This document shows positions 34,414-46,254 of a stretch of 64,000 nt of DNA, piece by piece (the stretch's first letter is position 1; each line of letters starts with the position of its first letter). The translations under genes were made by a program, and so were the position numbers. The notes below the pieces were generated by a model that was not told the DNA's origin, ran no database searches, and saw only the letters and a program-made list of their open reading frames with translations. Source of the stretch: Thysanoteuthis rhombus (taxonomy: Eukaryota > Mollusca > Cephalopoda > Oegopsida > Thysanoteuthidae); NCBI GenBank assembly GCA_963457665.1, contig OY735237.1, forward strand, positions 6,203,297-6,267,296, given 5' to 3'.

Positions 34414-34609
34414 AAAAATGAGAAAATGAGATGAAAAAAAAAAGAAAGAAAAATGAAGGAAAAACTATATGGAAGGTGAAAGAGAGGCGAAGGAAAATAA
34501 TGAAAGATTTTGAAAAAGGATTGAAATAAGATAGAAATGAGGAAAGAATGTGAAGCGTAAAATCAAACACTCATCAAAATCACACTGTGGTTACAAGGAA
34601 GCAACACAA

Positions 34610-35225
34610 GGAAGAAGTTCAATAATCAAAACAACTCCTTGAATAATAATGACTCATTTGGAAAATAGAGTTGCCTTCCACATGGATTGTACAACTGAAG
34701 AAGGCTGTAGAAAAAATCTGCTTGAATGTTAAGGCAAAAATAAAAGTAACATAAAGAATGAGTTTAATAGTTTGAACAAGTCTTGGAATGATAACAACAC
34801 ATTTCAAAATCATGTAAGGTGTCTTCCATATTGATTTTACACTAGATGATTTTTGCAGTATGGACCAGCAAAAACATTGAGGTAACAACAAGAACAAAGA
34901 ATGTGTTCAATAGACTGAAATCTTTAAATGATAACGACTTATCTAATTTTATAGATGTCTTCCATATAGATTGTAAATCTGAAGAAGGTTGTAGAATGAA
35001 TGGATTAAAACACCAAAACACTGAAGTTACAATAACAGCAACATAAAGAATAAGATCAATAGTCTGAATAACATTTGGAATGATCATGATGAATTACAAA
35101 ATGACGAAAGGTGTCTTACGCATGGATTTCAAGAAGGCGGCTGTAGAATGGATCAGCCACAGAAATGTGGTGACCATAAAAGCCACATAAAGACTGAGTT
35201 CAATAATCTGAATGACTCTTCTCAA
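34610..35225 (+). repeat. Tandem array, about four ~147-bp units with hammerhead-like motif
   Basis: The anchor CTTMCRCATGG/CTTCCATAT recurs at 34675, 34823, 34959 and 35115 (spacings 148, 136 and 156 bp). Units contain CAATAGTCTGAATAA, GGAATGATAAC, AAGGTGTCTTCC, then (except unit 2) a CTGAAGAAGGCTGTAGAAT-type motif, and end AACATAAAGAATGAGTT. The CTGAAGAAGG..CAGCC..GAAA elements correspond to the hammerhead-like core at 6.0 kb. Stem II is best kept in unit 4 (GGCTG..CAGCC). No unit keeps every core base. Confidence 0.7.
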
Positions 35226-36690
35226 ATGACAGAAAGTATAATTTTTCCGCCAAATTACAACTTTTAAAATCAACCGTTACTTTCAAAAATAACTTCAATG
35301 AAGGAACTCGTTGAGTAGGTGTACAGTGTGTTCCTTTTCAAGTCAATAAAAGACTTGTATGAACAGGTTCAGAGGGCACACCTTGTTAGTTGACATAGGA
35401 AACAGAAAGCTGGTTGTACAGACTTTGCAACTTTTAGACGAGGAAATTCTTGGCAATTCTCAAAGGTTGAAAATGGAGGAACTTATGGTGGGGGTGGCTT
35501 GTAGCTTTGTAAATATCAATAATAGAAAAGAGTTTAAGGATGGGAAACTTACACAAAATTCATAAGTTATTATATCAACGAAAATGTATGCCTTTTTTCA
35601 ACATGGTTATAATAATTTCTGGGTTGCCAGTTGTTACAATTCTCAAAATATATAGTTTGTGTCGAATAACTTAATATGTTTACTCTTGTTATGATTAAAT
35701 GAAGAACAAGGTCACAGTAAGTTCATTCATGGCCTCCTTAAGAATATTTAAGGCCCCTATGCAAAGCAATGAAGTAGATTTGGTCTGTAAGCAGTAGGAA
35801 ATATTCTCTATGCCTACTAGTTGATAATAATAGGGCATGCCTATTCAAAAGGTGCTTGTTAAGAAGGGGTCAGACTTTATGTTGTGTGGAGCAGCCTGCC
35901 ATAATTGTCAAATGAAATAATTTTCCATCCATTGTATGAAACTTCGGCTTTGAAGTATTTCCGTAATTTTCTTCAGTGTTATCATTTTACATCCAAATTT
36001 AGATCTATAAGTAAAAAATGAGAAAATATACTCTTATCTATTCCACACTGATGAAAAAATTATTTCTTGTATCTTCTTTTCCAATGAAAAACAGTTGAAT
36101 AAATAAAAAATAAAAAAATATAATTCCTCAAATTGAGTTTAATAAAAATGAAAAAAAACCCCAGAAAAATCTGATTATGATGACACTAATAACAACAATA
36201 AGAACAGAAATTTTTTAAAATTCTGTTGCATCATCAAACTATAATTTAATCTAACAGTTTTACAGAAAACTTTGACAGAAAAAAAACCTTAGTCTTTCTC
36301 ATGAATGCTGGTGGTGTATTCAGGCAAAAAACTATCCTCATATGATTTTTATGGTAAATCTAGTACCCACCTCATATCAAACAACAACAAACACAACACT
36401 ACCAAGTCCTCTCTGCAGACCAATTTATCTGGCAAATATCAATTTTGTACCATGGCCAGTTGTTGAGTTATCTCGGTGTATGAATACACCCATAGAAATT
36501 TTCCAAATCATCGTTAGATGGACTTTGATTCTCGTCTTGTAAATTGAATTTCGGGGCCTCAGGCAACTGCCCAGCGTGCCATTGCTATAAGATGGCCTCA
36601 AATTCATTGAACTTAGGTAAGAACTTAACTAATAGAAGTGGATGAACCTGATGAATTAAATATATTTGATCGAGAACCTGAGATTTTTTA

Positions 36691-36692
<2 letters not shown>

Positions 36693-36727
<35 letters not shown>

Positions 36728-36813
36728 AATAACCTAGGGTTATTCTGCACACGGGCACCATCATCTATGGTCCTACTGTTATGAAAAACCCTTACAAAAA
36801 TTTTAGGTCATAA

Positions 36814-36886
<73 letters not shown>

Positions 36887-36970
36887 TACTATAGGAATTG
36901 AATCTGTGACTGATAGGTAGCCACCTTGACGTGGCATCTCTCTCAACATTGAGCTAAACAGCCTTCTGGT
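36693..36970 (-). mobile_element. tRNA-derived SINE (minus) with two (TA)n tracts
   Basis: At 36888-36970 the minus strand carries GGCTGTTTAGCTCAATGTTGAG (Box A at 36946-36956) and a GATTCAATTCC Box B at 36892-36902, homologous to 19471-19590. Its 3' side abuts (TA)n at 36816-36884. Another (TA)n is at 36693-36722. The sequence between the tracts is unassigned. Confidence 0.7.
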
Positions 36971-37407
36971 AATTCAAAAGTCCAGATAACTGTCAAATGC
37001 CCAAATCTCATCTTGTTCATTCACTGTCCATATCTGCACAATTGTTTTTCAATGTGGACAATTATACCATTGATAAATATACATATAAAATACATAAAAA
37101 GTAGCTTAAGGGGAAAGTAAAAGATTTGCCAGTTGCTGAAGTCAGTGATTCAAACTTAGTGTATTTACCAGCACATTGGAACACAATTCTCTGAAAGGAA
37201 AAGGCTTGGAATAAAATAAGAAAAATTGATCACTGCATAAATTGTACATCCTATGTTCTGGTCATGGCCCGGCTCCAATGATAATTTTCACCAAACATGC
37301 AACCATATGTTTATTACTGATTGGAGGTATACAATAATTACCGTAGAAAACCATGATTATGATTGATGATTACTTTCATCACTTGAGTCATATACCAGAA
37401 TTTATAT

Positions 37408-37836
37408 AAAACAAGTTTGGTTAGTCACTCAACAGAAACCGTCACTTACCCAAAGACTTTAAGCCGCTTACTGTGTTAGAGGTGATCAATTAAAAAAATT
37501 GGGAAAATAAGGTGATCAATTAATAAGTTAATTATCTCACTGTTTGTTTGGTAGTGATCATCAAAAAGTTCTGAATTTTCACAAAAAAAAAAAACAAGCA
37601 TGAATGCAGCTGGACACAAAATGAGGGTTCAAATCTAGCATAAACACAGTTCAAAATAAAGCCCCCACTAAAAACCTATCTAAGAGGGGAATAAGGGAGA
37701 AAATTTTTTGTAGACGAAAATGTTCAAATTGTCAGGCCACTAGATTCATTGATATGGTCTGTATGAATGATAGCCAGCCAGACCAACTTGAAAACTAAAG
37801 AAACCTTTTTTGACAGTTTTGGTTGATGGTTTCTAA
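37408..37836 (+). repeat. Family A dispersed repeat, full length
   Basis: TTTGGTTAGTCACTCAACAGAAACC start, two GGTGATCAATTAA motifs, GGTAGTGATCATCAAAAAG, CAGACCAACTTGAAAACTAA, and a GTTTTGGTTGATGGTTTCTAAT end. Confidence 0.8.
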
Positions 37837-37969
37837 TTTTGCAATTAACATGATTATGGAATTATGAAAATCCACAACGATAGAGTCATTTCATGATTTC
37901 ACTGAATAAAATGACGATTATTACTGCTTATTTTGGAAACACTATACGCTTGTTTAATACCCTACTTTC

Positions 37970-38280
37970 AACTCTAAAGGTTGTCTCATAACAAAACAAT
38001 TTTTTGCAGCTGGATATTTCAATCTAAAAAGAGCAAGCATTCCAATCTTGATGGGACAAAATGGTAATGATTATTGTACATGAGATCTTGTATTTTCCTG
38101 ACATATCCAAAACAATCTGTGTAGAGTTAAATATTTCGGTCATTGCACCCTTACCAAATAAAGGATGGCTCATAATAAAAAGAGCAAGCAAACTACTCTT
38201 GAAGGAACCAAATGATACTATTAATTGTGCTCGTAATCTTCTTGGATTTTCCTGATATTTTCAATGCAAATTGTGCAAAA
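37970..38280 (+). repeat. Imperfect tandem duplication
   Basis: AAAGGTTGTCTCATAACAAAA (about 37976) and AAAGGATGGCTCATAATAAAA (38160) start two copies. Both contain AGAGCAAGCA, then TTGTATTTTCCTGACAT / CTTGGATTTTCCTGATAT and an AATCTGTG / AATTGTGC end. The second copy lacks about 30 bp. Confidence 0.6.
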
Positions 38281-38892
38281 ATATGAACATTTGTCCATTT
38301 TTGAGGAGTTTGATGATTGAGTAATTGGTAAAGGAACAGATTGCGTGTTCTATGCTAGGAGCTACACATAACTTTGAAAAGGTGAGTTTGGCAGGAGGCT
38401 AAGAAATTCACTTGTCCTTAATCCCACCAAGAATCTTGGAGCCATCATGAATGAATGTTTCAAAAATACCCTTTTGAACTTGCTCAAAGAGCAGCAGCAT
38501 TCTTATGGTATCTGATATCACTAATTGGGGAAATTTTGGCAGAAATAAAAGCAAAAAAAAAAAAAATTTTCAAAATCCTTCTCTACTTATTTAAAGCCAG
38601 GTTAGAGTTTGTGAAGGCTTCTGATGGGGAATTATCTAAAAATACTGATTATTTGACTAGTTGATTTGGTGTTGTTTGCCAGTAAAGACAAAAAATCCAA
38701 AAAAAATGAACAAAATGAAAGTTGGTTTTATTATGAGACACGTTTTACTACTCCGACTACTTCTCAACTGGACCATGTCAAAATGAGCAAAATCATATGA
38801 CTTTAGACTCGTGTTACTCGTACTGATGTCAGGAGAGAAAAAAAGGTTCCCAGATTAACTATACAGTTTCATCCACCCTATTAGTATAACAA

Positions 38893-39112
38893 TACAGGTA
38901 TCCCTGCTTTTCAAAAGTTTACACTACTTTTTTGTCTTTATGAAAAATGGTGAAGAACGAAAAAGTGTTCATCATTTTTCGAGTTTGGGAATGCTATATA
39001 ATACTTCTCATACAAATTTATGGTAATTGCTTCTTTGCTTTATGCCATTTCAGCTTTCAAAAGGTTTTATACAAACACTTTACTTCAAGATACTGAGAGA
39101 GGGGAAACGTGT
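38893..39112 (+). repeat. TACAGGT-ended MITE, copy 4, best ends
   Basis: TACAGGTATCCCTGCTTTTC at 38893 and GAGAGGGGAAACGTGTA ending at 39112 are imperfect inverted repeats. Internal TTTGGGAATGCTATATAA and ATGGTAATTGCTTCTTTGC match the other copies. Confidence 0.7.
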
Positions 39113-39284
39113 ATTCAGTTTTCAAGTAGTGTAACCTTCTGGGTCCAAAATGTTACACTTGAATAAAAGTAACCTGAGACCAAGTCAACCATTGCTATAA
39201 AGTTTGGGTAATCACAAACATATAAAAATTTACTGTCTATAGTTTTGAGATGGGTAATTAACATTCAAAGAGTTTTTTAGATGA

Positions 39285-39352
39285 TTCAACTCCTCTTTGT
39301 TGTTTATGTTGTTAATACGTTTTGGTTAATTCATTCTACAGCCTTCTTCAGG
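39285..39352 (-). repeat. Degraded hammerhead-like motif
   Basis: On the minus strand CTGAAGAAGGCTGTAGAATGA..TTAACC, AAAACGTATTAACAAC, AACAAAGAGGAG. Homologous to the 6.0, 7.5 and 34.6 kb elements. Core bases are lost. Confidence 0.45.
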
Positions 39353-39664
39353 TATACTATCAAGAAGAATATTTCAATGGTAGCTTGGCTACAACATAGG
39401 ATTCTGCAAAAGTTGATTCTTCTCTCCTTGTTAGGCCAAGATTTCCATACCTCATCCCTGTTGAGTCGTAGAATCTACATCTGGTTGAACTCTGCACTTG
39501 TCTGATGTACATTTAGTCAACATATTGATATGGGCTGCTTCTTTCATTTTCCTTACTTTCCAAGAGTGTTCCTTGCCTACGATACAAAGGTCTTCCAACT
39601 GAATTTTGCAGCATGGCTACCAATGGAATTTCTATTTACCACAATCATAAGAAAATCCTGTTTA

Positions 39665-39735
39665 CCAGATTCAGATATTACTCCGGAAGAAGGTCGTAGA
39701 ATAAATCGGCTGAAATGTCTTAACCCACACGAATA
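39665..39735 (+). repeat. Degraded hammerhead-like motif
   Basis: CGGAAGAAGGTCGTAGAAT, AAATCGGCT, GAAATGTC. Opposite orientation to 39285-39352, about 310 bp away. Confidence 0.4.
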
Positions 39736-40324
39736 ACAGGAGATTCAATCATCAGGAAAAATCTTTGAATGTAAAAATTTCTATTCAGTTCAAGGTTAAT
39801 TTAATGAAATGAGTGCTTTAATGGTATATGTTGCCTATTTGCTTCAAAATCTGTGCTCATCTAGGCCTATGTCTCTGGTAAGAAATGCCCAAGACTTTAC
39901 TTGAACACCATGATGAAATACCATCAGCAGCAATCTTTGGTTAGTATTCATCTTATTGTTTATTTCTAGGTTGAATAACCTCCGACTCCTAAAGTAAGTA
40001 ACAAAAAGTAAAGATGAAGTAGCTTCCAAGGAGATTTCAATATTCCATATTTAGAGAGATATGTCTTTCATGGCTGATACCTTAACCAATTTGATCACAG
40101 ATACCTATGGTTAAACAGAGAACAAAATCTATAATAATGATATCTTCAAATTTTTATATATATATTGGTCATTTTTCCCTATCTAGTAATAAACTCAAGA
40201 TTTGATAAAAAGCAGCAATAAAACAAATGAAAAACTAGCCAAAGATTGGTGGCATCTCATATTTACTATTTGTGTTTCTATCAATCCATTCAACAGCCTA
40301 TCAATCTGACACTCACAACCTTTA

Positions 40325-40530
40325 TGAGAGTTGGTTGGTCTAATGATTACCAACATGAGAATGGAATGGGTTAATTGAGTTTCAAATTCTGGCTGGGACA
40401 GTTAGCATTCATTTTGAACTAATGCTGTTGTGAAATGTATGAATCCACTTCTACCCTCAGCTATGGATAAATAGCTGGGCAGTTGGAGCCCTTTAACCTC
40501 ATAACACTGTCCATTTTGGGCTTTGGGCTA
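40325..40530 (+). mobile_element. tRNA(Glu/Asp)-like SINE with family F body
   Basis: TTGGTCTAATGATTACC (Box A region) and GAGTTTCAAATTCTGGC (Box B region) are followed by CACTTCTACCCTCAGCTATGG and ATAAATAGCTGGGCAG. The body block is the reverse complement of part of 53590-53790, linking that repeat to a tRNA-headed element. Confidence 0.5.
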
Positions 40531-41099
40531 ACCTCATAAAAACCCCCACTATTACTACATAAATAATGGATGCTTCCCTTGGATCACATATGGAGACAAA
40601 CTCATTGCCTAATGAGTTGCATGATGTGGGAGCCCCTGGATCTATAACTTCACATGACTCCAACCACCGTAATAAGATTTGAGATAAGTAATAGCAATGT
40701 GAGCGTATTGAAATTTCTATTCAGTTCAAGGTTAACACAGTGGAAATCCTCAAGTGATTTTCTGGCTTTTGTTATGTGCTCGTCTAAGTCTAGTCTGGTC
40801 TGTGATGAGAAATGCTTCAGGGGTTTTCGAGGGAAGAAAGGAAGAAATGAATAGACCTACTTGTAAAAAATAAATGAGAGATGAATAAAGCCCCCAAAAG
40901 GAAAAAAAACACCTGTGTGAAATCAAGAACTGTAACTAAAGCAGTGGACGAATAAGCTCTTTTGGACAGAGAAACGGAAATTGACAATATATGTAGGTGT
41001 ATATGGTTATTCATATTGAAATATGCCTCCAATTACATTTTTGTGTGTATGCACATCTTTCTCTCCCAATCAAGAATATATACATGTACACCACTCTCC

Positions 41100-41336
41100 C
41101 TATATATATATGTAAGAGAAGAGTGTGTGTGAGTGAGTATATATATCCACACACATATATATATATATGAGGAGTGCATATTTAAATATATACATATATA
41201 CATACATATATATATATATGAGGAGTGCATATTTAAATATATACATATATACATATATATATATGAGGAGTGCATATTTAAATATATACATATATATATA
41301 TACATATATATATATATATGAGGAGTGCATATTTAA

Positions 41337-41369
<33 letters not shown>
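41100..41369. repeat. TA-rich minisatellite with four ~50-bp units
   Basis: GAGGAGTGCATATTTAAATA begins units at 41169, 41220, 41265 and 41320 (spacings 51, 45 and 55 bp), separated by (TA/TACA) tracts of varying length. Open frames on both strands are artefacts of this repeat. Confidence 0.9.
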
Positions 41370-41378
<9 letters not shown>

Positions 41379-41489
41379 AATAGAGGAATGTAACTCGTTC
41401 ATTGTAAGCTTATGCAATGCTCTTTCAATATAGGAATAGAACACTCTAGTGGATGGGGAATATACGCGTGAATAAATATATTGCTTAAA

Positions 41490-41638
41490 TTCAACCTCTA
41501 GTTCCGTGGAGCAGAGGTAGGATACAAGCCTCTGGGTCTGAAACGAAGGTTTTGATTCTGCCTCGTGGTACTGGATGGGATAATGGATAGTCTATAGCCT
41601 CACTGAAGAGTTGTAATACTACAAAACAACTGTCTGAC

Positions 41639-41650
<12 letters not shown>
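41490..41650 (+). mobile_element. tRNA-like SINE
   Basis: GTGGAGCAGAGGTAGG (degenerate Box A) and AAGGTTTTGATTCTGCC (degenerate Box B), then the body GGATAGTCTATAGCCTCACTGAAGAG and CAACTGTCTGACACAA leading into (TA)n at 41642-41679. The body recurs at 42406-42475 and, as short traces, near 56680 and 60330. Confidence 0.5.
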
Positions 41651-41682
<32 letters not shown>

Positions 41683-41880
41683 ACAATTGTGGAATCATAT
41701 TATGCTGGTACCTGGATTAACCAAGTAGCAAATTTAAAAGACGTCAACGTAAATGGATAAAGAAAATAAGTGCCTCGTGAGACTCGAACCCAGTTCCAAC
41801 AGAACGCGACTTTGCTCTACTGACCAAGCTAATAGCTTTCTCTGTAAACAGGAGTTTGGAATAGCGTACCTAAGCCACCT
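41642..41880 (-). mobile_element. tRNA(Lys)-like SINE with (TA)n tail
   Basis: On the minus strand TTAGCTTGGTCAGTAGAGC (Box A) and GGGTTCGAGTCTCAC (Box B) are close to consensus. The body then runs to TCCACAATTGTTACA and (TA)n at 41642-41679. That tract is shared tail-to-tail with the plus-strand SINE at 41490. Lys-tRNA-related SINEs are known in cephalopods. Confidence 0.65.
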
Positions 41881-41899
41881 ATCTCTCTACCTTACAGTC

Positions 41900-41900
<1 letters not shown>

Positions 41901-41928
<28 letters not shown>
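41901..41928. repeat. (TA)n microsatellite
   Basis: Uninterrupted TA units, with a second shorter tract at about 41966-41980. Confidence 0.9.
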
Positions 41929-41930
<2 letters not shown>

Positions 41931-42099
41931 TTACAAAATGTGAATGGATGATACATAACTATACACATATATATATATATCAACGATATGTAGTATGAAA
42001 TAACATCTATGATAATACCCTATATAAGATGAACTACATGTAGTATGACATAAGCTATATATTAAAATCATAGCTGAGAGGGGGTTGGTGTTTGACCAA

Positions 42100-42361
42100 T
42101 AATGCTGAGGGTACAATGTTGATATAACTGCTTTTTTTTAAAAATCACTGAAACAGTTACGCAGTATACAATTGATGATCCCCATAAAAATATTCACACA
42201 TAGTACCTTAATATCAAATTCTGTGTAAAACATTAAAAAAAACTGATGAAAATTACTTAAATCACTTCAACAGATATTGAGACATAATTGACTGAAATGT
42301 CATATTTTTGAAATTTGTTTTTCTTATATTCAGTGATCAAAGCTGTAAAGATTTCTAGACT

Positions 42362-42407
<46 letters not shown>

Positions 42408-42545
42408 ATAGTCTATAGCCACACTGAAGAGTTAAAATACAATGAAACAGCAGTCAGTGGATGACACAATTATATATTGTTATATATATACATATATGTG
42501 TATGTGTGTGTGTGTATTTAAAGCTGTAAAGCTTTCTAGACTCAT
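42100..42545 (+). repeat. Family B copy 4, (TA)n, SINE body and family B tail
   Basis: Family B at 42100-42370 (GTTGATATAACTGC, TTCTGTGTAAAAC, AAGCTGTAAAG) ends in (TA)n at 42370-42405. A SINE body GGATAGTCTATAGCCACACTGAAGAG follows at 42406-42475, then a (TA/TG) tract and a family B tail fragment TTTAAAGCTGTAAAGCTTTC at about 42518-42540. Confidence 0.7.
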
Positions 42546-42999
42546 ATGTATATATGAAAATATGGAAATATATATATGAATATGGAAATATATATATATA
42601 TATATAATTCCAACTAGGTAATAAAATGGGGATTTATTACACATTTATGTTTCTACCCTGGCCAAACAGGGTAGGAACAAGAACACGTTTATTTAGCATA
42701 ACCCCATTCTATTATATTTCCAGCTCTACTCTAAACCATCTTAATATTTGAAGTTGAATGCATCAAGCACTCCATGAAATAAATCCATCATACATCAGAC
42801 ATCGCATTATATTATGTTATATTTCATACCTGATTTGTACTATGTATATATTCCAACTATATATGTGGGTGTATGAAAATACATATACGCATATTAAGAC
42901 ATCTAACAACATCTGTCAGCTGCATTTAAGTACATTGACACCTACACTTAATTTGCCTCATTTCCTCTGAGTGAATCAGCAGTGGAAGAAAACCCATGA

Positions 43000-44010
43000 T
43001 GTAATGAGATAAAATGTGAGAATGAGACATATCCATATTTATGAATTCACTGAGGAACAAATTGTGTCATCAGATTTTCATCAGAGGAAAATCTCATATA
43101 CAATCTACATTATATTTTCATTTATTTTTCCCTAGATCAAGTAGAGGAAAAGATTATAAAATCAACCAATGCCAAGAAAAAAAAATTATAGAATCACCTT
43201 GTAATTTGCATTTTAAAAACAAATATCAGCTTGAGTCTAGATACATAAATCAGTCGACCATTATTGAATTTTACGAAATAAGTCTTTTGTACACAGGAGC
43301 AAAAGTTATGCTGATCCACACTCAAGTCTAAAAATATTTGTAAAACTATAAAAAGATATTTTTCCTTGGGTAAATATCTCAAGGTATCATGGATTGAATT
43401 TGAGTGTTTATGACTATAGTCGGTGAGGTGAATATATAACAATTTTGGAGATTATATCATTGTAATATATCTTTGTAAGACAAAATTATGTTTTTATCAA
43501 AATTTTTTTGATGTATGAAAATCTCAATAATGTACTTTTTAGTCGGTCAGTTGGATAGCTTGCCGGTCAATTCCAGTTTGTTAAACAATAATAAGAGTAA
43601 CCTTCATCTTAATTTTTATGAAAACAATGAACAACGCTATCAGAAATAAATAAAATCATAATTCTCGCAAAATGGTGATTAAAAGTAACAACCAATCGAG
43701 TTGACGGTAAAAACTAATTAATCATAAAAATAAAGTGTCATAATAATTCATCATATAGTGGAAATAAGTTAGAATTTGAAATAAATTAAAAAAATCATAT
43801 TTGCTTTATGTCAGTAAGACTGGTGATGTACAAGTGATGTCATCTGGTAAAACTTCAGGATGCATTCTTTTTTCGTTCAATTAATTCTAGTGTGCTTATT
43901 CAATATTTGATCTGATATTTTTATGTTTTCATTTATTTATTTTGTTTGCAACAGGAAAAAATGTTTTTAAATTACAAGAATAGAAAAAAAAAAACCTAAT
44001 ATGTAATTAA
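43000..44010. other. No recognisable feature
   Basis: AT-rich. A 96-codon frame at 43041-43331 (+) lacks any recognisable domain or splice support. Confidence 0.45.
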
Positions 44011-44014
44011 ACAA

Positions 44015-44725
44015 GAACTAAAAGTTCAATGATACATCCACAATCCTCACATCCATATCTGTGATTTCCAATTTCAAAGGAATTCTTAACAAAGAAGTAA
44101 TAGCATTACGTGGTAGTAGTTCTAAGAAGATGGGAAAAGGAAAGAGAGGACTGATCACCCAAAAATTTATTAATAAAAAATACAAAGAAACAATAAGTTT
44201 AAATTGAAGTAAGTGTGCAATTTTCATCAGTAATTTGTTCTGGGGCCTTATTGTATGGTTATTTTTCGATAAGTGGGTTTTAAATGAGCATACATGGGAT
44301 TTCTATCTATAAAATTGACTAGAAATAGAATAGTTTTGCTAATTCCAGCTATTTTTAAAACAGTTTTAGCAATCAATAACAAAAATACTTGGCAACAGTG
44401 TAAGAAACAAATGCTTGATACGCCATCAATTGACCCAAAAAGATCATCCAATGATGTCAAATATTTTAATGACATCATACCTCCCCTTACACATTAATTA
44501 ATCCAAATAGATCTTCTTCCAATAACATCATACCTTTTCATGACATCACACTCTCTTCTTACATAATAGCAGCTGGTAAATAAAAACACAAAACCCCCAC
44601 TTTCCCCCTTAATATTGTTTGACATAACTGGAACCAACCAACAGGCCACCCAACTGACCGACAGAAAAGTGTATTATGGAGATGTGTGACACATCTAAAA
44701 ATTACTTTTCTTAAATTAGATAAAA
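44015..44725 (+). repeat. Family D, diverged copy
   Basis: The 5' block AGTTCAATGATACATCCACA and the 3' blocks TTCATGACATCACACTCTC, AAAAGTGTATTATGG and GTGACACATCTAAAAATTA match 30785-31255. About 400 bp between them is unmatched. Confidence 0.5.
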
Positions 44726-45795
44726 TAAAAAAGCTTCCTCATTCAGATTCGTGTTGGATTTGAATTCAAATACAATATACGAATCACTAGAATTTCAAGT
44801 GGAGAATTAAGACTGAATGTCCAAAATCTTCCAAAGCAAATCCTTTTGAATTAGGATATCAAAATGAAAAATGAGATTAGAAAACATCATTGACATTAGT
44901 TACTAATAATCATTTAATTCTTATAAAATATAATCATCTATATTGTTATCATTTGTAGTTGATTGTGGCATCACAAAATAAATTATATTCATTCTCTTCA
45001 ACACAATTTGAAAAATTAGGCAGTAAGTTTATCAAGGTCATTGTAATGTCTATATATATCGCATGGTTACCCATGCCACATTGGCATTAAATGTAAATGA
45101 TAAGCAACTGCTCCCGAGTTTCCCTTGACCTCAAATAACAGGGGTCAGACACTTGATGCCCAAGCGGCTCACCAACCAATACGTTTGTTCATTTGACTTC
45201 CTTACATCTATTTCTAATCCTCACTAATCCTCCATGAAGCCGATTGTGCTTAACCAACAAGGTTAACCCCATAAGACCCAAACAGTATAAAAGTTAGTCA
45301 TCTGACAGGTGGTAGGAGAAGAGTCACAGAACTCATGATAAACTCTTGAATGTATTGCATAAAAATTAAAAAAAGAAGCATTAAATCCTTGTATAAATCG
45401 GCAGATGTGCGCCAAAGGAGAGTGCAGGGACCTGCACACCCACCCCACTGCAATTTTCTTCGGCATACTTCAAGGTGATTTATTAAAGACTTCTAGTAAA
45501 ATTCTTAAGATCTTTGAAATGATGTGAGATTTTTCATTTTTCGCTGGCTGGCCATATCTACATTCCCCACTTTTTTTTGATGTTTGACACAAAATTGAGA
45601 TTTATTGCCACTTTGTCGTCAAATTAAAGACCTGAACTCCCCCCCCTCTAAAAGATTGTTAGTTATGTCCCAGATAGGCAGCTAAGCACAAGCTGCTCTC
45701 CACTTGAAAAAACAACTGGCACAGACTGGAGGAATGTCTTCTCTTGATCCTTAAAAGTGTGGAATAAGCCAAAAAGAACAAATAGATAACATATA

Positions 45796-46160
45796 TTAGA
45801 AACCATCAACCAAAACTGTCATCACAGATTTTTTTTCAAGTTTTCAAATAGTCTGGCTGGCTAGATATGTACCATGCATACATTGAGCAAGGGGGCTGAA
45901 AATCTAAACACCTAGGGAAAAAAAAAAGCTTGAAGTTTTTAATGAGGATCCAATTTGCAATATAAGCTCATGCTAAATTCACCCTCAAGTTTGCGTCACA
46001 CTTGTTTTTAGTGATAACCACCCAATAAGAAGCAAGAAGAGGAACTTATTCATTGATCACCTCTTTTCATGATTTTTTATTGATTACACTTGAGAAAACA
46101 TGCTGCCAAAAGAAGTTGGTCATATCACAGTTTCAACTGAGTGACTAAATAGACCTTTAC
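45796..46160 (-). repeat. Family A dispersed repeat
   Basis: ATTAGAAACCATCAACCAAAACTGTC at the left, then AGTCTGGCTGGCTAG, GGCTGAAAATCTAAACA, GCTAAATTCACC, GATCACCTCTTTTCATGATTTTT, and TTTCAACTGAGTGACTAAATAGACC at the right. Complete. Confidence 0.8.
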
Positions 46161-46254
46161 TTATTCCATACTATAAATTGAAAATTAAAAAAATGGCCTT
46201 CGTAACTTGTGTTACTTGATGGGAAGACCTTTTCTTATTAGAATATTATTATTA

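Noticed and set aside
34619..35087. Overlapping minus-strand frames of 81 to 92 codons
   Set aside because: They are read through the ~147-bp tandem array and reflect its periodicity.
34610..35225. CRISPR-like array because of regular spacing
   Set aside because: Whole units are homologous with no unique spacers, and the genome is eukaryotic.
41033..41444. Several long overlapping frames on both strands rich in Y, I and C
   Set aside because: They are translations of the TA-rich 50-bp minisatellite.
45284..45300. TATA box (AGTATAAAAG) as a promoter
   Set aside because: Isolated motif in AT-rich DNA with no downstream coding frame or initiator evidence.
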